A stretch of DNA of 64,000 nucleotides from JAZDFC01 sp043808235 (lineage in GTDB: Bacteria > Bacteroidota > Ignavibacteria > Ignavibacteriales > Melioribacteraceae). Below the pieces are notes generated by a model. It had not been told where the DNA came from and ran no database searches. It saw nothing but the letters and a program-made list of their open reading frames with translations. Of the stretch, positions 28,124-37,045 are shown piece by piece (positions within the stretch are counted from its first letter, which is position 1; each line of letters starts with the position of its first letter). Location: NCBI GenBank assembly GCA_043808235.1, contig JAZDFC010000061.1:4049-68048 (forward strand), written 5' to 3'. A program made the position numbers and the translations under genes.

Positions 28124-30256
28124 ATGGGATCTGATAAAAGTTGGTTTGAAAATTTGACTTCCTATTGGCATAACCTGAAAATTATTCGTAAGATACAAGT
28201 AGGTTATTTCCTGATTGCAGCTCTTGGTACGGTTATCGCCGTGAGTGATTATTTTCAGATGGGTCAGATTGACAAAACAAAAAATGCAATATTTAAAGAA
28301 TATTTGGAACCGCGTACGGCAATAAATGATCTGTACACCGAGTTCCAAAAAATGCAATTTATAACGATGAAGTTTTCCATAAGCGCTTTCGCGGGTGAAT
28401 TCCAGAAACATATCGAGGAATTTGAATCTCGTAAAGCGACCTTCGATAAAACTCTCGACGATTTGCAAAAACGGGAATTCTCCCCTGAAGTTAAAGGATA
28501 TAGAGTCAAGGTAAAGGAGATTTGGGGCAATTATAAAAGCCTTGTGGCAGATGCAATCATAAGCGCGGCGTATATGCAAAGCTATGAGATGGCAGCGGAG
28601 ATTTCGGTTTCGTCAGGCAGCGAGGTTGGCAATGAATTGGTTTCAACGTTTGATCTTATTTTAAACGACCTTTCGAAGAATGCCGCATTGTATGATCAAC
28701 AGATAACGGATAAAGTAAATACTTCCACTAATATAATTTTACTTAGCATTGTTTTAGGGACGTTGATTTTTGTATTCTTTTTCTTCTATGTTGGTCCGCG
28801 CATCGTAAAGCCATTAAAATCATTGACAGAAGTTATCAAGTCATTTTCGCTTGGAGCTTATGAGAATTCTATCGGTATTCATTCCAAGGATGAAGTCGGA
28901 CAACTTGCCGATATGCTTCGTCAGGTTCGAACCGCACAACTCGAAAAAATTCACGCTGCCGAAAAAATAGCGCAGGGTGTTCTTGAAAAAGTTGAACCGG
29001 CTTCGGATAAAGATAAACTTGCATTTGCATTTAACGAAGAAGTTGATACTATTACTGCATTGATTGAAGAATATGATAAGTTAGTTGAGGCAAATAAAGA
29101 AGGCATGCTCTCTGTTAGAGGTAACCTGGATAAATTCTCAGGTGGATGGCGACGAATAATTGAAGGTGGTCATTCAATTCTTGATTCCATTAAAGCCCCG
29201 ATTGATGAAGCAGGCGAAGTCTTGAACACGATGGCAAAAGGTGACTTTAGAACCGAGATGAAGGGCGACTATAAAGGCGATTATAAAACAATGAAAATCA
29301 ATGTTAATAAAGTGATTTATTCACTTAGTAATTTGATTGGAAAAGTATCATCGAGTGTTAGTGAACTTGCATCCTCAGCTTCACAAATTTCTTCAAGTAC
29401 TGAAGAAATGGCAGCCGGCACACAAGAACAAAATTCCCAAACAAACGAAGTAGCGGCTGCAATTGAAGAAATGACAAAATCATTTACCGAGAATGCGAAG
29501 AATGCTAATCTTGCTGCCGACTCTGCAAATCAGGCCGGCGTAAAAGCAAAGGAAGGCGGCGAAGTAGTCCAGCAGACAGTTGAAGGTATTAAACGAATAG
29601 CCGAAGTTGTTGTACAGTCATCCAATACAATCCAAACTCTTGGTAGGAGCAGTGATCAAATTGGCGAAATTATACAAGTAATTAATGACATTGCAGAACA
29701 AACAAACTTACTCGCGCTTAATGCTGCAATTGAAGCAGCCAGGGCTGGTGAGCAGGGAAGAGGTTTTGCGGTTGTTGCTGATGAAGTTAGAAAACTTGCC
29801 GAAAGAACAACAAAGGCTACAAAAGAAATCGAAGGAATGATCAAACAAATTCAGAAGGATACCGCAGGGGCAGTAACAGCAATTCAGCTTGGCACAAAGG
29901 AAGTTGAAAAAGGTAAAGATCTTGCAAACAGAGCAGGCAAATCTCTTCACGAAATTATTGAGAATTCCGATAGGTTAAATTCAGTAATGACCCAGCTTGC
30001 GAACTCGACGGAGCAGCAAACTGAAACAAGTGAAATTATTTCGAAAAATGTTGAAGCGATTAGTAATGTTGCCGGGCAAACCGCGCAAGGCACTCAGCAA
30101 ATCAGCCATGCAGCTGAAGATTTGTACAGATTAACAAGTAATCTTCAGGAATTAATTGAAAGTTTCAAACTCGAAAATGCTACGGGTTCAGAAAAGCTCA
30201 GTTTAAAATCTTCTGGTTATTCTGTGCGCCAGAATGGTAAATTGATTACGCATTAA
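28124..30256 (+). CDS. Methyl-accepting chemotaxis protein
   Basis: About 710 residues from ATG 28124 (GAGGT 6 bases upstream; a GTG at 28118 overlaps that site). Membrane segments near residues 24-44 and 205-225 enclose a four-helix-bundle periplasmic sensor. A HAMP domain, a second HAMP-like linker (AKGDFRTEMKGDYKGDY) and a long coiled-coil signalling domain follow, with the hairpin tip DIAEQTNLLALNAAIEAARA. It would control CheA in a chemosensory array. Cotranscription with the TonB-C gene is likely. The ligand is unknown. Confidence 0.93.
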   Translation: MGSDKSWFENLTSYWHNLKIIRKIQVGYFLIAALGTVIAVSDYFQMGQIDKTKNAIFKEYLEPRTAINDLYTEFQKMQFITMKFSISAFAGEFQKHIEEFESRKATFDKTLDDLQKREFSPEVKGYRVKVKEIWGNYKSLVADAIISAAYMQSYEMAAEISVSSGSEVGNELVSTFDLILNDLSKNAALYDQQITDKVNTSTNIILLSIVLGTLIFVFFFFYVGPRIVKPLKSLTEVIKSFSLGAYENSIGIHSKDEVGQLADMLRQVRTAQLEKIHAAEKIAQGVLEKVEPASDKDKLAFAFNEEVDTITALIEEYDKLVEANKEGMLSVRGNLDKFSGGWRRIIEGGHSILDSIKAPIDEAGEVLNTMAKGDFRTEMKGDYKGDYKTMKINVNKVIYSLSNLIGKVSSSVSELASSASQISSSTEEMAAGTQEQNSQTNEVAAAIEEMTKSFTENAKNANLAADSANQAGVKAKEGGEVVQQTVEGIKRIAEVVVQSSNTIQTLGRSSDQIGEIIQVINDIAEQTNLLALNAAIEAARAGEQGRGFAVVADEVRKLAERTTKATKEIEGMIKQIQKDTAGAVTAIQLGTKEVEKGKDLANRAGKSLHEIIENSDRLNSVMTQLANSTEQQTETSEIISKNVEAISNVAGQTAQGTQQISHAAEDLYRLTSNLQELIESFKLENATGSEKLSLKSSGYSVRQNGKLITH

Positions 30257-30310
30257 AATATTTCCGGGGAGGGCTTTATTTTTTATCCGGAAAATTATGA
30301 TAGTAAATTT

Positions 30311-30346
30311 AGCAAACGAGAATAAATGTTCTCGTTTGCTTTTTTA
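30311..30346 (+). terminator. Strong terminator after the chemoreceptor gene
   Basis: A 12-bp perfect stem (30311-30322 with 30329-30340) and 6-base loop is followed by TTTTT. It stands between the convergent chemoreceptor and SixA-like genes. Confidence 0.9.
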
Positions 30347-30354
30347 AACCAATC

Positions 30355-30852
30355 TTAATGCAAATGATTCTTTGGATAATCGAAAGAAATTAATTTGCCG
30401 CTGTACTCCTCAATATCCCGCCATGATTCTAAATCGAATTCAATTTCCAAAATTCCACACGTTGGCAAATTTTCTATTTGTTTATCCGTCATGTAATTAT
30501 TGAAAATTGTAAGTCCCGGATTATGCCCAAACAGTATCGCGCTTTCCGCAGAATTATCTAACTCACGAATGTTATTTAATATATCCTCGAAGTCGGCTTC
30601 ATAAAGCGACTCCTTTTTAATTATATCTTTCTTGTTAAAACCAAGCGCTTCGGCAAAAATCATTGCAGTTGTTATTGCTCTTAAAGCTGGACTTGAAATT
30701 ATTTGATCAAAATGCTGCCCGGAATTTTTAACCAAATCAGCCATGAATGGCGCATCTTTTTTCCCTCTTTTATTGAGTGGTCGTTCTAGATCCGATAATC
30801 CCGGTTCATCCCAGCTTGATTTTGCATGCCGTACTAAAAACAATTTTTTCAT
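30355..30852 (-). CDS. SixA-like histidine phosphatase
   Basis: 165 residues. The phosphohistidine motif LFLVRHAKSSW opens the protein, and the second histidine lies in ILFGHNPGL, as in SixA and related small branch-1 histidine phosphatases. SixA in E. coli dephosphorylates phosphohistidine on signalling or PTS proteins; the substrate here is not known. Start is ATG 30852. Confidence 0.9.
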   Translation of the reverse strand: MKKLFLVRHAKSSWDEPGLSDLERPLNKRGKKDAPFMADLVKNSGQHFDQIISSPALRAITTAMIFAEALGFNKKDIIKKESLYEADFEDILNNIRELDNSAESAILFGHNPGLTIFNNYMTDKQIENLPTCGILEIEFDLESWRDIEEYSGKLISFDYPKNHLH

Positions 30853-31013
30853 GATAAAATTATTCTCTTCTATTTGAAATTATATCCGCAATTTAAAAAT
30901 TTCGTAGGTAATATCGATGCATTTTTAAAAACATGCAATCGAAATGAAAAATATTTCTTGTGGGTAGTGCAGTATCGAATGAAATTGTTATTTTTACATT
31001 CAACTTTTAATAC

Positions 31014-32957
31014 ATGTCTTTTATGAACGAAAGTCTGCGAATATTATCTGCAATTATGTTTACCGATATGGTCGGATATACTGCATTAATGCAATCCAAT
31101 GAAAGGCATGCAAAAGATCTGCGCGACCGTCATAGAAAAGTACTCGAGAAAAATATTTCGGATCACCAGGGCAGAATTCTTCAATATTACGGCGACGGAA
31201 CATTAAGCATATTCGGAAGCGCAATCGAAGCAGTGCGTGCGGCTGTCGAGATTCAAAAAGAATTAAGGGAAGAACCAAAAATTTCTCTGCGCATCGGAAT
31301 TCATGTTGGTGATGTTGTGTACGAAGATGAGGGTGTTTACGGAGACGGTGTAAATCTGGCTTCGAGGATTGAATCTCTTTCAGTTTCCGGTGCTATTCTA
31401 ATTTCCGAAAGAGTTTATGATGACATCCGTAATCAAAGCGGTTTAACCGCCATTTCTCTCGGATCCTTCGAGCTGAAAAATGTAAGACGTCCGATTGAGA
31501 TTTATGCCATTACTAATGATTATCTTATAATACCTACCCACGAAGAAATAAAATCTAAAACCGGTTCATCCTATAAAAGCATTGCCGTATTACCGTTCGT
31601 AAATATGAGCCCCGATCAGGATAATGAATATTTCAGCGATGGGATAACCGAAGAAATTCTGAATGCCCTCACCAAGGTTGAGCATTTAAATGTTACGGCG
31701 CGAACCTCATCATTTCAATTCAAAGGTAAGAATCTTGATGTGCGCGAAATCGGCAACTTGTTAAATGTAAATACAATACTTGAGGGCAGCGTAAGAAAAG
31801 CAGGCAACAAAGTTAGAATTACTGCCCAGCTGATAAGTGTAAAAGACGGATTTCACTTGTGGTCCGAATCTTTCGACAGGGAATTGCAGGATATTTTTTC
31901 TGTGCAGGATGAAATCGCCCGAAGTATTGCCTCACATCTCGAAAGAAAATTAAAAGGAACTAAGGTAAACGAGCCGCTTGTTAAATCGCAAACTTCAAAT
32001 TGGGAAGCGTATAATCTTTTTCTTAAAGGCTCTTATTATTGGGGAAGATGGACACCCGATGATATCGAGAAATCAATTTCGTTTTTCGAAAAATCAATTC
32101 AGTTGGAACCGGAATTTGTTTTACCTTACGCTGCCTTGTCCGGTTGTTATATCTATCTCGGCGCTACCGGATTTATGAAGCCTGATAATGCTTATCCGCG
32201 CGGCAAAAGTTTTGCGTTACAAGCGCTCCGGATGGATGAGAATTTAGCCAATGCCCATATTGCTCTTGCAATGGTTAAATTCTTTTATGATTGGGATTGG
32301 GAAGGCGTTGAAGTTGAATGCAAAAAGGCTATTTTGTTGAATCCAAGTTACGCCGAAGCGCACCACCATTATGCATTGTTCCTTATGGCGATGGGAAGAT
32401 TAGAAGAAGCTATGCAGGAAATTGAACAGGCTTGCTTGTTCGATCCGTTGTCCCCTACATACCAAAGTGCAAAAGGCGATATTTATATACGCACAAAACG
32501 TTTTGATGAGGCTCTGGAGCAATATAACAAAGTTCTGGAGAACAATCCTGATTTCAGAGTTGCGCTTGTAAATAAAGGCTGGGCTTATTATGCCCGTGGG
32601 CTATATAATGAAGCCATCGAGTTATTTGAAGAAGCTAAGGCAATGACCAATAATATATTTAAAGGTATTACCCCGCTGGGTGTGGTATATGCAAAATTGG
32701 GACAAAAAGAAAAAGTACATGAATGCCTGGAAAATTTGAAGATGAGAGAAAAACTTGAAAAAAATATTTCTCTCAACCTGGATTATGCAATAATTTACGG
32801 CGCACTCGAAGATTACGATAGAACATTTGAATATCTTGAAAAAGCCTTCGAAGAAAGGAACGGGGGAATTTTGTTTGTACGCGGATTTATTTGGAAGGGT
32901 ATTCATGATGATCCCCGTTATATTGATTTAATTAATAGGTTGAAATTTCAACAATAG
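31014..32957 (+). CDS. Class III nucleotidyl cyclase fused to FlgO/TolB-like and TPR domains
   Basis: 647 residues. The cyclase domain (about 8-170) has metal-binding Asp residues in FTDMVGYTAL and YYGDGTLSIF, and the transition-state Asn and Arg in GVNLASRIES, so it looks active. A FlgO/TolB-N-like domain (about 183-320: SIAVLPFVNMSPD, LLNVNTILEGSVRK) and about seven TPR repeats to the end follow. No membrane segment was seen. Such proteins make cAMP or cGMP and use the TPRs for protein contacts; the product nucleotide cannot be read off safely. ATG 31014 or 31023 could be the start. Confidence 0.88.
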   Translation: MSFMNESLRILSAIMFTDMVGYTALMQSNERHAKDLRDRHRKVLEKNISDHQGRILQYYGDGTLSIFGSAIEAVRAAVEIQKELREEPKISLRIGIHVGDVVYEDEGVYGDGVNLASRIESLSVSGAILISERVYDDIRNQSGLTAISLGSFELKNVRRPIEIYAITNDYLIIPTHEEIKSKTGSSYKSIAVLPFVNMSPDQDNEYFSDGITEEILNALTKVEHLNVTARTSSFQFKGKNLDVREIGNLLNVNTILEGSVRKAGNKVRITAQLISVKDGFHLWSESFDRELQDIFSVQDEIARSIASHLERKLKGTKVNEPLVKSQTSNWEAYNLFLKGSYYWGRWTPDDIEKSISFFEKSIQLEPEFVLPYAALSGCYIYLGATGFMKPDNAYPRGKSFALQALRMDENLANAHIALAMVKFFYDWDWEGVEVECKKAILLNPSYAEAHHHYALFLMAMGRLEEAMQEIEQACLFDPLSPTYQSAKGDIYIRTKRFDEALEQYNKVLENNPDFRVALVNKGWAYYARGLYNEAIELFEEAKAMTNNIFKGITPLGVVYAKLGQKEKVHECLENLKMREKLEKNISLNLDYAIIYGALEDYDRTFEYLEKAFEERNGGILFVRGFIWKGIHDDPRYIDLINRLKFQQ

Positions 32958-33128
32958 CAATGCCGGTATGTCACATGTAAAATGATAAATAGAAGATGGT
33001 AAACAACCACAGATATCGTTAAAATTTGATTTTACGTTTTTCATCTTACATTTGACATTACACTGCATGATTCGTTTCCCTTGTAAGAAACAAATTAAAT
33101 TGTATATCACGTTTCCTATTTTACAATT

Positions 33129-33971
33129 ATGATTTTCAACATTATTCTGCTCATGTTAACTATTATGATTCCAAATGATTTCCTAACGGAACACAGTGGT
33201 AATATTTTATCGAAGTATAACTTCAGCTCAAGTTCAAGGCAGATAGTCCTTCCCAAAAAATTGAAAGAGATATCGGGGCTTGATGTTAATATAAACGGTA
33301 ATTTATTTGGTCATACCGACGAGGATGGAACAATTTACCAAATCGATCCGGTATCAGGAAAAATTTTAAAATCATTCGAGATCGGTAAGAAAAAAATCAA
33401 AGAAGATTTCGAAGACATTACAATTGTCGGCGACGATTTTTATCTTGTAACAAGCGGCGGCGATATTTACAAATTCAAAGAGGGAAAGGACAAAGAAGAA
33501 GTTAACTTTACGGTTTTCCGCACACCATTAAAAGATAAATATGATGTTGAAGGTATTTGCTTTGATCATGCAACGAATTCATTACTGCTTGCATGCAAAG
33601 ATTATGCAGGGAAAGATTACAAGGGAAATCGAGCAGTATATTCATTTTCATTGAAAGATAAAAAACTGGCCGACAAACCAAGATTTCTATTACCAATAAA
33701 AAGATTTGAGAAAGAATCGCAGACTGATAGATTCCAACCCTCGGCTATTACAAATCATACGGCATCAGGAAATTTTTTAATTCTCTCCGGTAAGGGATTA
33801 CTTCTCGTAGAGATATCAAAAGACGGAAAGATTTTAGGAGAAGTCGATTTGAAATCAAAATATCACAAGCAGCCGGAAGGGATAGCTTTTATGCCCGATA
33901 AATCGATTGTTATTAGCGATGAAGGATTGAATGGAAACGCAACATTGACTTTCTATTCATTAAAGAAATAG
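33129..33971 (+). CDS. SdiA-regulated / phytase-like beta-propeller protein
   Basis: 280 residues with a short hydrophobic N-terminus. The body reads as a propeller of the SdiA-regulated family: LKEISGLDVNINGNLFGHTD, DEDGTIYQIDPVSG, EDFEDITIVGDDFYLVTS, YDVEGICFDH and KQPEGIAFMPD. Function unknown; surface or periplasmic location is inferred. The kinase-like/Omp85 gene follows after 13 bp, so the two are probably expressed together. Confidence 0.75.
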   Translation: MIFNIILLMLTIMIPNDFLTEHSGNILSKYNFSSSSRQIVLPKKLKEISGLDVNINGNLFGHTDEDGTIYQIDPVSGKILKSFEIGKKKIKEDFEDITIVGDDFYLVTSGGDIYKFKEGKDKEEVNFTVFRTPLKDKYDVEGICFDHATNSLLLACKDYAGKDYKGNRAVYSFSLKDKKLADKPRFLLPIKRFEKESQTDRFQPSAITNHTASGNFLILSGKGLLLVEISKDGKILGEVDLKSKYHKQPEGIAFMPDKSIVISDEGLNGNATLTFYSLKK

Positions 33972-33984
33972 TTGATGCTTAGTC

Positions 33985-36606
33985 ATGAAATTTAAAATCC
34001 ATTTTATATTGCTCGTTTTATTCATACCGATACTGAATATTCTTCCCCAGCAAAATAAAAATGACAATACAATAACATTAGCCGCAAATGAAAAATATAA
34101 AGCCGGCTGGTTGCACGAATTATTCTTTGGAGAGCAATGGCGGGATTTGTGGACGACTCCAACAACAGTAAAAATCTTGGATTTAAATACATTTGCCGGG
34201 GGATTAACTCCGTTTGAAAAGGGAGGCGGTCAACAAACCAAATCGCTCAAATTCAAAGGCGGAGATGGACAAATTTGGAAATTTAGATCTGTTCAAAAAG
34301 ATCCGTCAAAAGTTTTGCCTCCTGAATTCCGCGAAACATTTGTTGCAGATGTTTTGAAAGATATGATCAGCACCTCCAATCCATTCGGCGCTTTGGTGGC
34401 GGCTTCGCTGCTTAAAGAAGTTGGCGTACTTCAGGCCGAACCGTATGTTTGTTATCTCTCCGATGATGAAAAACTCGGAACCTTCCGGGAAGATTTTTCG
34501 AACATGCTCGGTATCATTGAAGTTCACCCGGCTGAAAATGAGGAAATAGGAATCAACTTTGGAGGGGCTGAGAAAATTGCAGGTTCCTATTTGATGTTTC
34601 ATAAAATTGAAAATGACTACAAAGAAAAAATCGATTTGAGCGAATTCCTGAAAGCAAGATTAATGGATTGTTTTATGAACGATTGGGACCGCCATTCCGA
34701 CCAATGGCGGTGGGCAAAATACGAAGAGAACGAAATTGATTTGTGGCGGCCGATTCCCCGCGATAGAGACCAGGTCTTCGCTGAATATGAGGGATTGCTT
34801 CCCTCGATTGCACAAATGTATATCAATCAATTCACCGACTTTGATTACGATTATCCTGCGCCGCGCGACCTTGGGTGGAATGCACGAATGCTGGATTCGC
34901 GTTTTCTGCATGAGTTAACAAAAGCGGAATGGGATTCAGTAACAAATTTTGTAAAATCCAAAATGACCGATTCAGTAATTGAAAATGCTGTTCATCAATT
35001 GCCCAAAGAACATTTTGATATTGCGGGCGCTGAAATAATTTCCAAACTAAAATCGCGAAGGGATAAACTTGGAGATTACTCGGATAACTACTTCGCATGG
35101 GTAAACAAATACCCCGATATCTTTGCTAAGGACAAAGATGATTATGTCATCGTTAATCGAAAAGATAATTTGCACACAGAAGTATTATGTTATAAGAAAG
35201 ATAAAAATGCTGAACAGCCATCCGGCAAACCGTTTTACAGCAAGATGTTTGATAACCAATTAACGGATGAGATACGTATTTATCTGCTTGATGGGGATGA
35301 TGCGGCTGTGGTTAAAGGCGATGTTGATACCGGTCCCATTATTCGCATTATTGGAGGAGAAGGGAAAGATATTCTTCGCGACAGTTCAATTGTGAACGGA
35401 TTTCTTTTCTCGTTTCTTCCAATTAAAAATGCTGAAACTAAAACATATTTTTACGACGGCGGCAAGAAAACCGAATTTGAAAAAAGCGCCGGAACTGTTA
35501 TTGATAAAACAATAGTCCCCGAACCCGAAAGCGATGAAGAAAGATATGAGTGGCTCTACAAAGACAGACATCATGAGTGGTACATAAATCCCATTATAAA
35601 TTTTAATACCGACAACGGAATAATAATCGGCGGCGGGCCGCGGTTATTTTCTTATAATTTCCGAATGCATCCCTGCGAATCCAATATTACGCTTACCGCT
35701 TCTTATGCATCAATTCCCACGAGCCTTGATGTGAAATTTGACGGTGAGTTTTATTCTATTTTTAAAGGAGCCAAAATAAATATCATAGCAGATTACAATG
35801 AATATTTCTTCACAAAATATTTTGGATATGGTAACGAGACTTCATTTTCAAGACGGCTCGAAGAACATGATTATTATCGTTTCGAACAGCATCTTTTCAA
35901 GTTATATCCTTCCGCGAGATTTTCGCCCGCTAAAAATTTATTCGTAACAGCGGGAGTAACTGCGGAATATTATCATAATGAATTAACTCACGAAACCTTG
36001 CTCAATACCTTTCCGTTTGAAGATTATGGATTACGAAATTTGTTTATACTTGGAATAAAAACCGCAGTCGAATTTGATTCTCGAGATATTATTCAAAATT
36101 CGGAAAAAGGTTTGTTGGTAAAATTAACATCCGGTTTTTATCCTGCTTTGTTCGGTATCCGCGAAAATATTTTCAAGGCCGGTTTTGATACGAGATTTTT
36201 TGCGACTGTAAATTCGTTTACTGATTTTACTTTTGCCTTTCGAGCAGGCGGTGAAAAAACTTTAGGGGAATTCCCGTTTTTTATGGCGTCATTCCTCGGC
36301 GGTAAAGATAATCTAAGAGGATTCAGCAGGGAAAGGTTTTCGGGAAATGCAGCGCTATTCGGTCAATTTGAATTACGAACATTTCTCGCTGATGTTAAAA
36401 TAATTATTCCCGCAAAACTTGGTGTGTTCGGATTTATCGAATCCGGACGTGTATTTACCGAAGATGATATTTCGAAAAAGTGGCATCCATCTTACGGTGG
36501 AGGAATATCGTTATCCGTTATAAATAGAGAAGTAAACTTTGCTATTACCATCGCTCAATCGGAAGAGAGAACGCAAATCAATTTTGATACTGCGATGGGA
36601 TTCTAA
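33985..36606 (+). CDS. Outer-membrane protein: kinase-like N-terminal domain plus Omp85/surface-antigen barrel
   Basis: 873 residues with a signal peptide (ends NILPQQ). Residues 60-270 contain what looks like a protein-kinase-like core of the HipA/Fam20/CotH type. It has a Gly-rich turn FKGGDGQ, a strand lysine in IWKFRSVQKDP (Lys99), a catalytic-loop-like DWDRHSDQWRW (233-243), and PIPRDRDQVF (256-265) in the place of the DFG metal site. From about 560 to the end is an Omp85/TamA-like barrel with LGGKDNLRGFSRERF, like the RGF signature, and a last strand typical of such barrels. Related Bacteroidota proteins, as I remember them, add a calcineurin-like phosphoesterase in front, which is absent here. 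Activity is untested inference. Confidence 0.7.
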   Translation: MKFKIHFILLVLFIPILNILPQQNKNDNTITLAANEKYKAGWLHELFFGEQWRDLWTTPTTVKILDLNTFAGGLTPFEKGGGQQTKSLKFKGGDGQIWKFRSVQKDPSKVLPPEFRETFVADVLKDMISTSNPFGALVAASLLKEVGVLQAEPYVCYLSDDEKLGTFREDFSNMLGIIEVHPAENEEIGINFGGAEKIAGSYLMFHKIENDYKEKIDLSEFLKARLMDCFMNDWDRHSDQWRWAKYEENEIDLWRPIPRDRDQVFAEYEGLLPSIAQMYINQFTDFDYDYPAPRDLGWNARMLDSRFLHELTKAEWDSVTNFVKSKMTDSVIENAVHQLPKEHFDIAGAEIISKLKSRRDKLGDYSDNYFAWVNKYPDIFAKDKDDYVIVNRKDNLHTEVLCYKKDKNAEQPSGKPFYSKMFDNQLTDEIRIYLLDGDDAAVVKGDVDTGPIIRIIGGEGKDILRDSSIVNGFLFSFLPIKNAETKTYFYDGGKKTEFEKSAGTVIDKTIVPEPESDEERYEWLYKDRHHEWYINPIINFNTDNGIIIGGGPRLFSYNFRMHPCESNITLTASYASIPTSLDVKFDGEFYSIFKGAKINIIADYNEYFFTKYFGYGNETSFSRRLEEHDYYRFEQHLFKLYPSARFSPAKNLFVTAGVTAEYYHNELTHETLLNTFPFEDYGLRNLFILGIKTAVEFDSRDIIQNSEKGLLVKLTSGFYPALFGIRENIFKAGFDTRFFATVNSFTDFTFAFRAGGEKTLGEFPFFMASFLGGKDNLRGFSRERFSGNAALFGQFELRTFLADVKIIIPAKLGVFGFIESGRVFTEDDISKKWHPSYGGGISLSVINREVNFAITIAQSEERTQINFDTAMGF

Positions 36607-36624
36607 AACTGAAACAAAGGAATT

Positions 36625-36660
36625 ACCACTAAGGCACAAAGCGCACAAAGATTCACTAAG
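36625..36660. repeat. Short intergenic repeat relic
   Basis: This stretch contains CACTAAG twice and GCACAAAG twice in 36 bases. It looks like the simple dispersed intergenic repeats found in many bacterial genomes. Apart from this, the operator-like sites and the two pseudogenes, I see nothing in the 434-bp gap 36607-37040. Confidence 0.4.
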
Positions 36661-36730
36661 ATTTTTAAGAATACACTGCAAGTTAAGACAGGTTACATGG
36701 CAATCATGAACCACTTCATGACAAAATTAA

Positions 36731-36779
36731 TAAGGTTATACCCTTAGTTTTTGGATGTAAAAATAAGGTTATAACCTAA
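36731..36779 (+). promoter_or_regulatory. Pair of operator-like palindromes before the mobile mystery A remnant
   Basis: TAAGGTTATACCCTTAG (36731-36747) and TAAGGTTATAACCTAA (36764-36779) are two near-copies of one palindromic site, 33 bp apart, which is close to three helical turns. The second ends at the ATG of the remnant gene. Two phased sites before an HTH antitoxin-like gene suggest autoregulatory operators. No protein evidence. Confidence 0.5.
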
Positions 36780-36986
36780 TGGTCGATCTAAATATAAAGC
36801 TTGTTATTGAACAATAGGATAGAAAAATAAAGAAATTAGCCGTATTTAAAGAATTTGATTTTCCGTCAAACGGCTGGATAACTTGAGGGTCTTGAAAATT
36901 CGCCGGTTAGAATTAAAAAAGCGGTCAAAAATCGCGCAGAAAAAATTAAAAATGAAATGCCGAAATATTTATGGGACTATAATTAG
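36779..36986 (+). pseudogene. Remnant of mobile mystery protein A (HTH regulator)
   Basis: From ATG 36779 the translation runs KLVIEQ-stop-DRKIKK, then FPSNGWIT, which matches the start of mobile mystery protein A (normally KLxIEQLDRK then GWI), with a TAG in place of a Leu codon. The helix-turn-helix middle is missing. In a shifted frame the C-terminal end resumes (VKNRAEKIKNEMPKYLWDYN then stop at 36986). The intact family is an XRE-type regulator paired with a Fic protein. The gene is plainly dead: one nonsense codon, an internal deletion and a frameshift. The family assignment rests on remembered consensus. Confidence 0.65.
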
Positions 36987-37045
36987 ATTATAAAGACGGG
37001 CAAACTCCTCTTGATGAAGATGAGAAAGATGGATTATCGTTTAAA
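36971..37045 (+). pseudogene. N-terminal remnant of mobile mystery protein B (Fic family)
   Basis: ATG 36971 overlaps the end of the A remnant, the coupled arrangement of the intact pair. It reads MGL-stop-LDYKDGQTPLDEDEKDGL, which agrees with the start of mobile mystery protein B (MGLxLxYIDGQTPLDEDEKEGL in memory). An in-frame TAA at codon 4 and loss of the whole Fic domain make it non-functional. The similarity stops where the 3' end of the minus-strand HD-PycTM gene begins, so a deletion or insertion junction lies near 37040. Confidence 0.7.

Noticed and set aside
32958..33128. A small gene or RNA between the cyclase and SdiA-regulated genes
   Set aside because: The stretch resembles imperfect fold-back repeat words and has no ribosome-binding site with an open frame of note.
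36607..37040. A CRISPR-like array from repeated CACTAAG/GCACAAAG words
   Set aside because: The words are too short, irregularly spaced and few; they are simple repeats.
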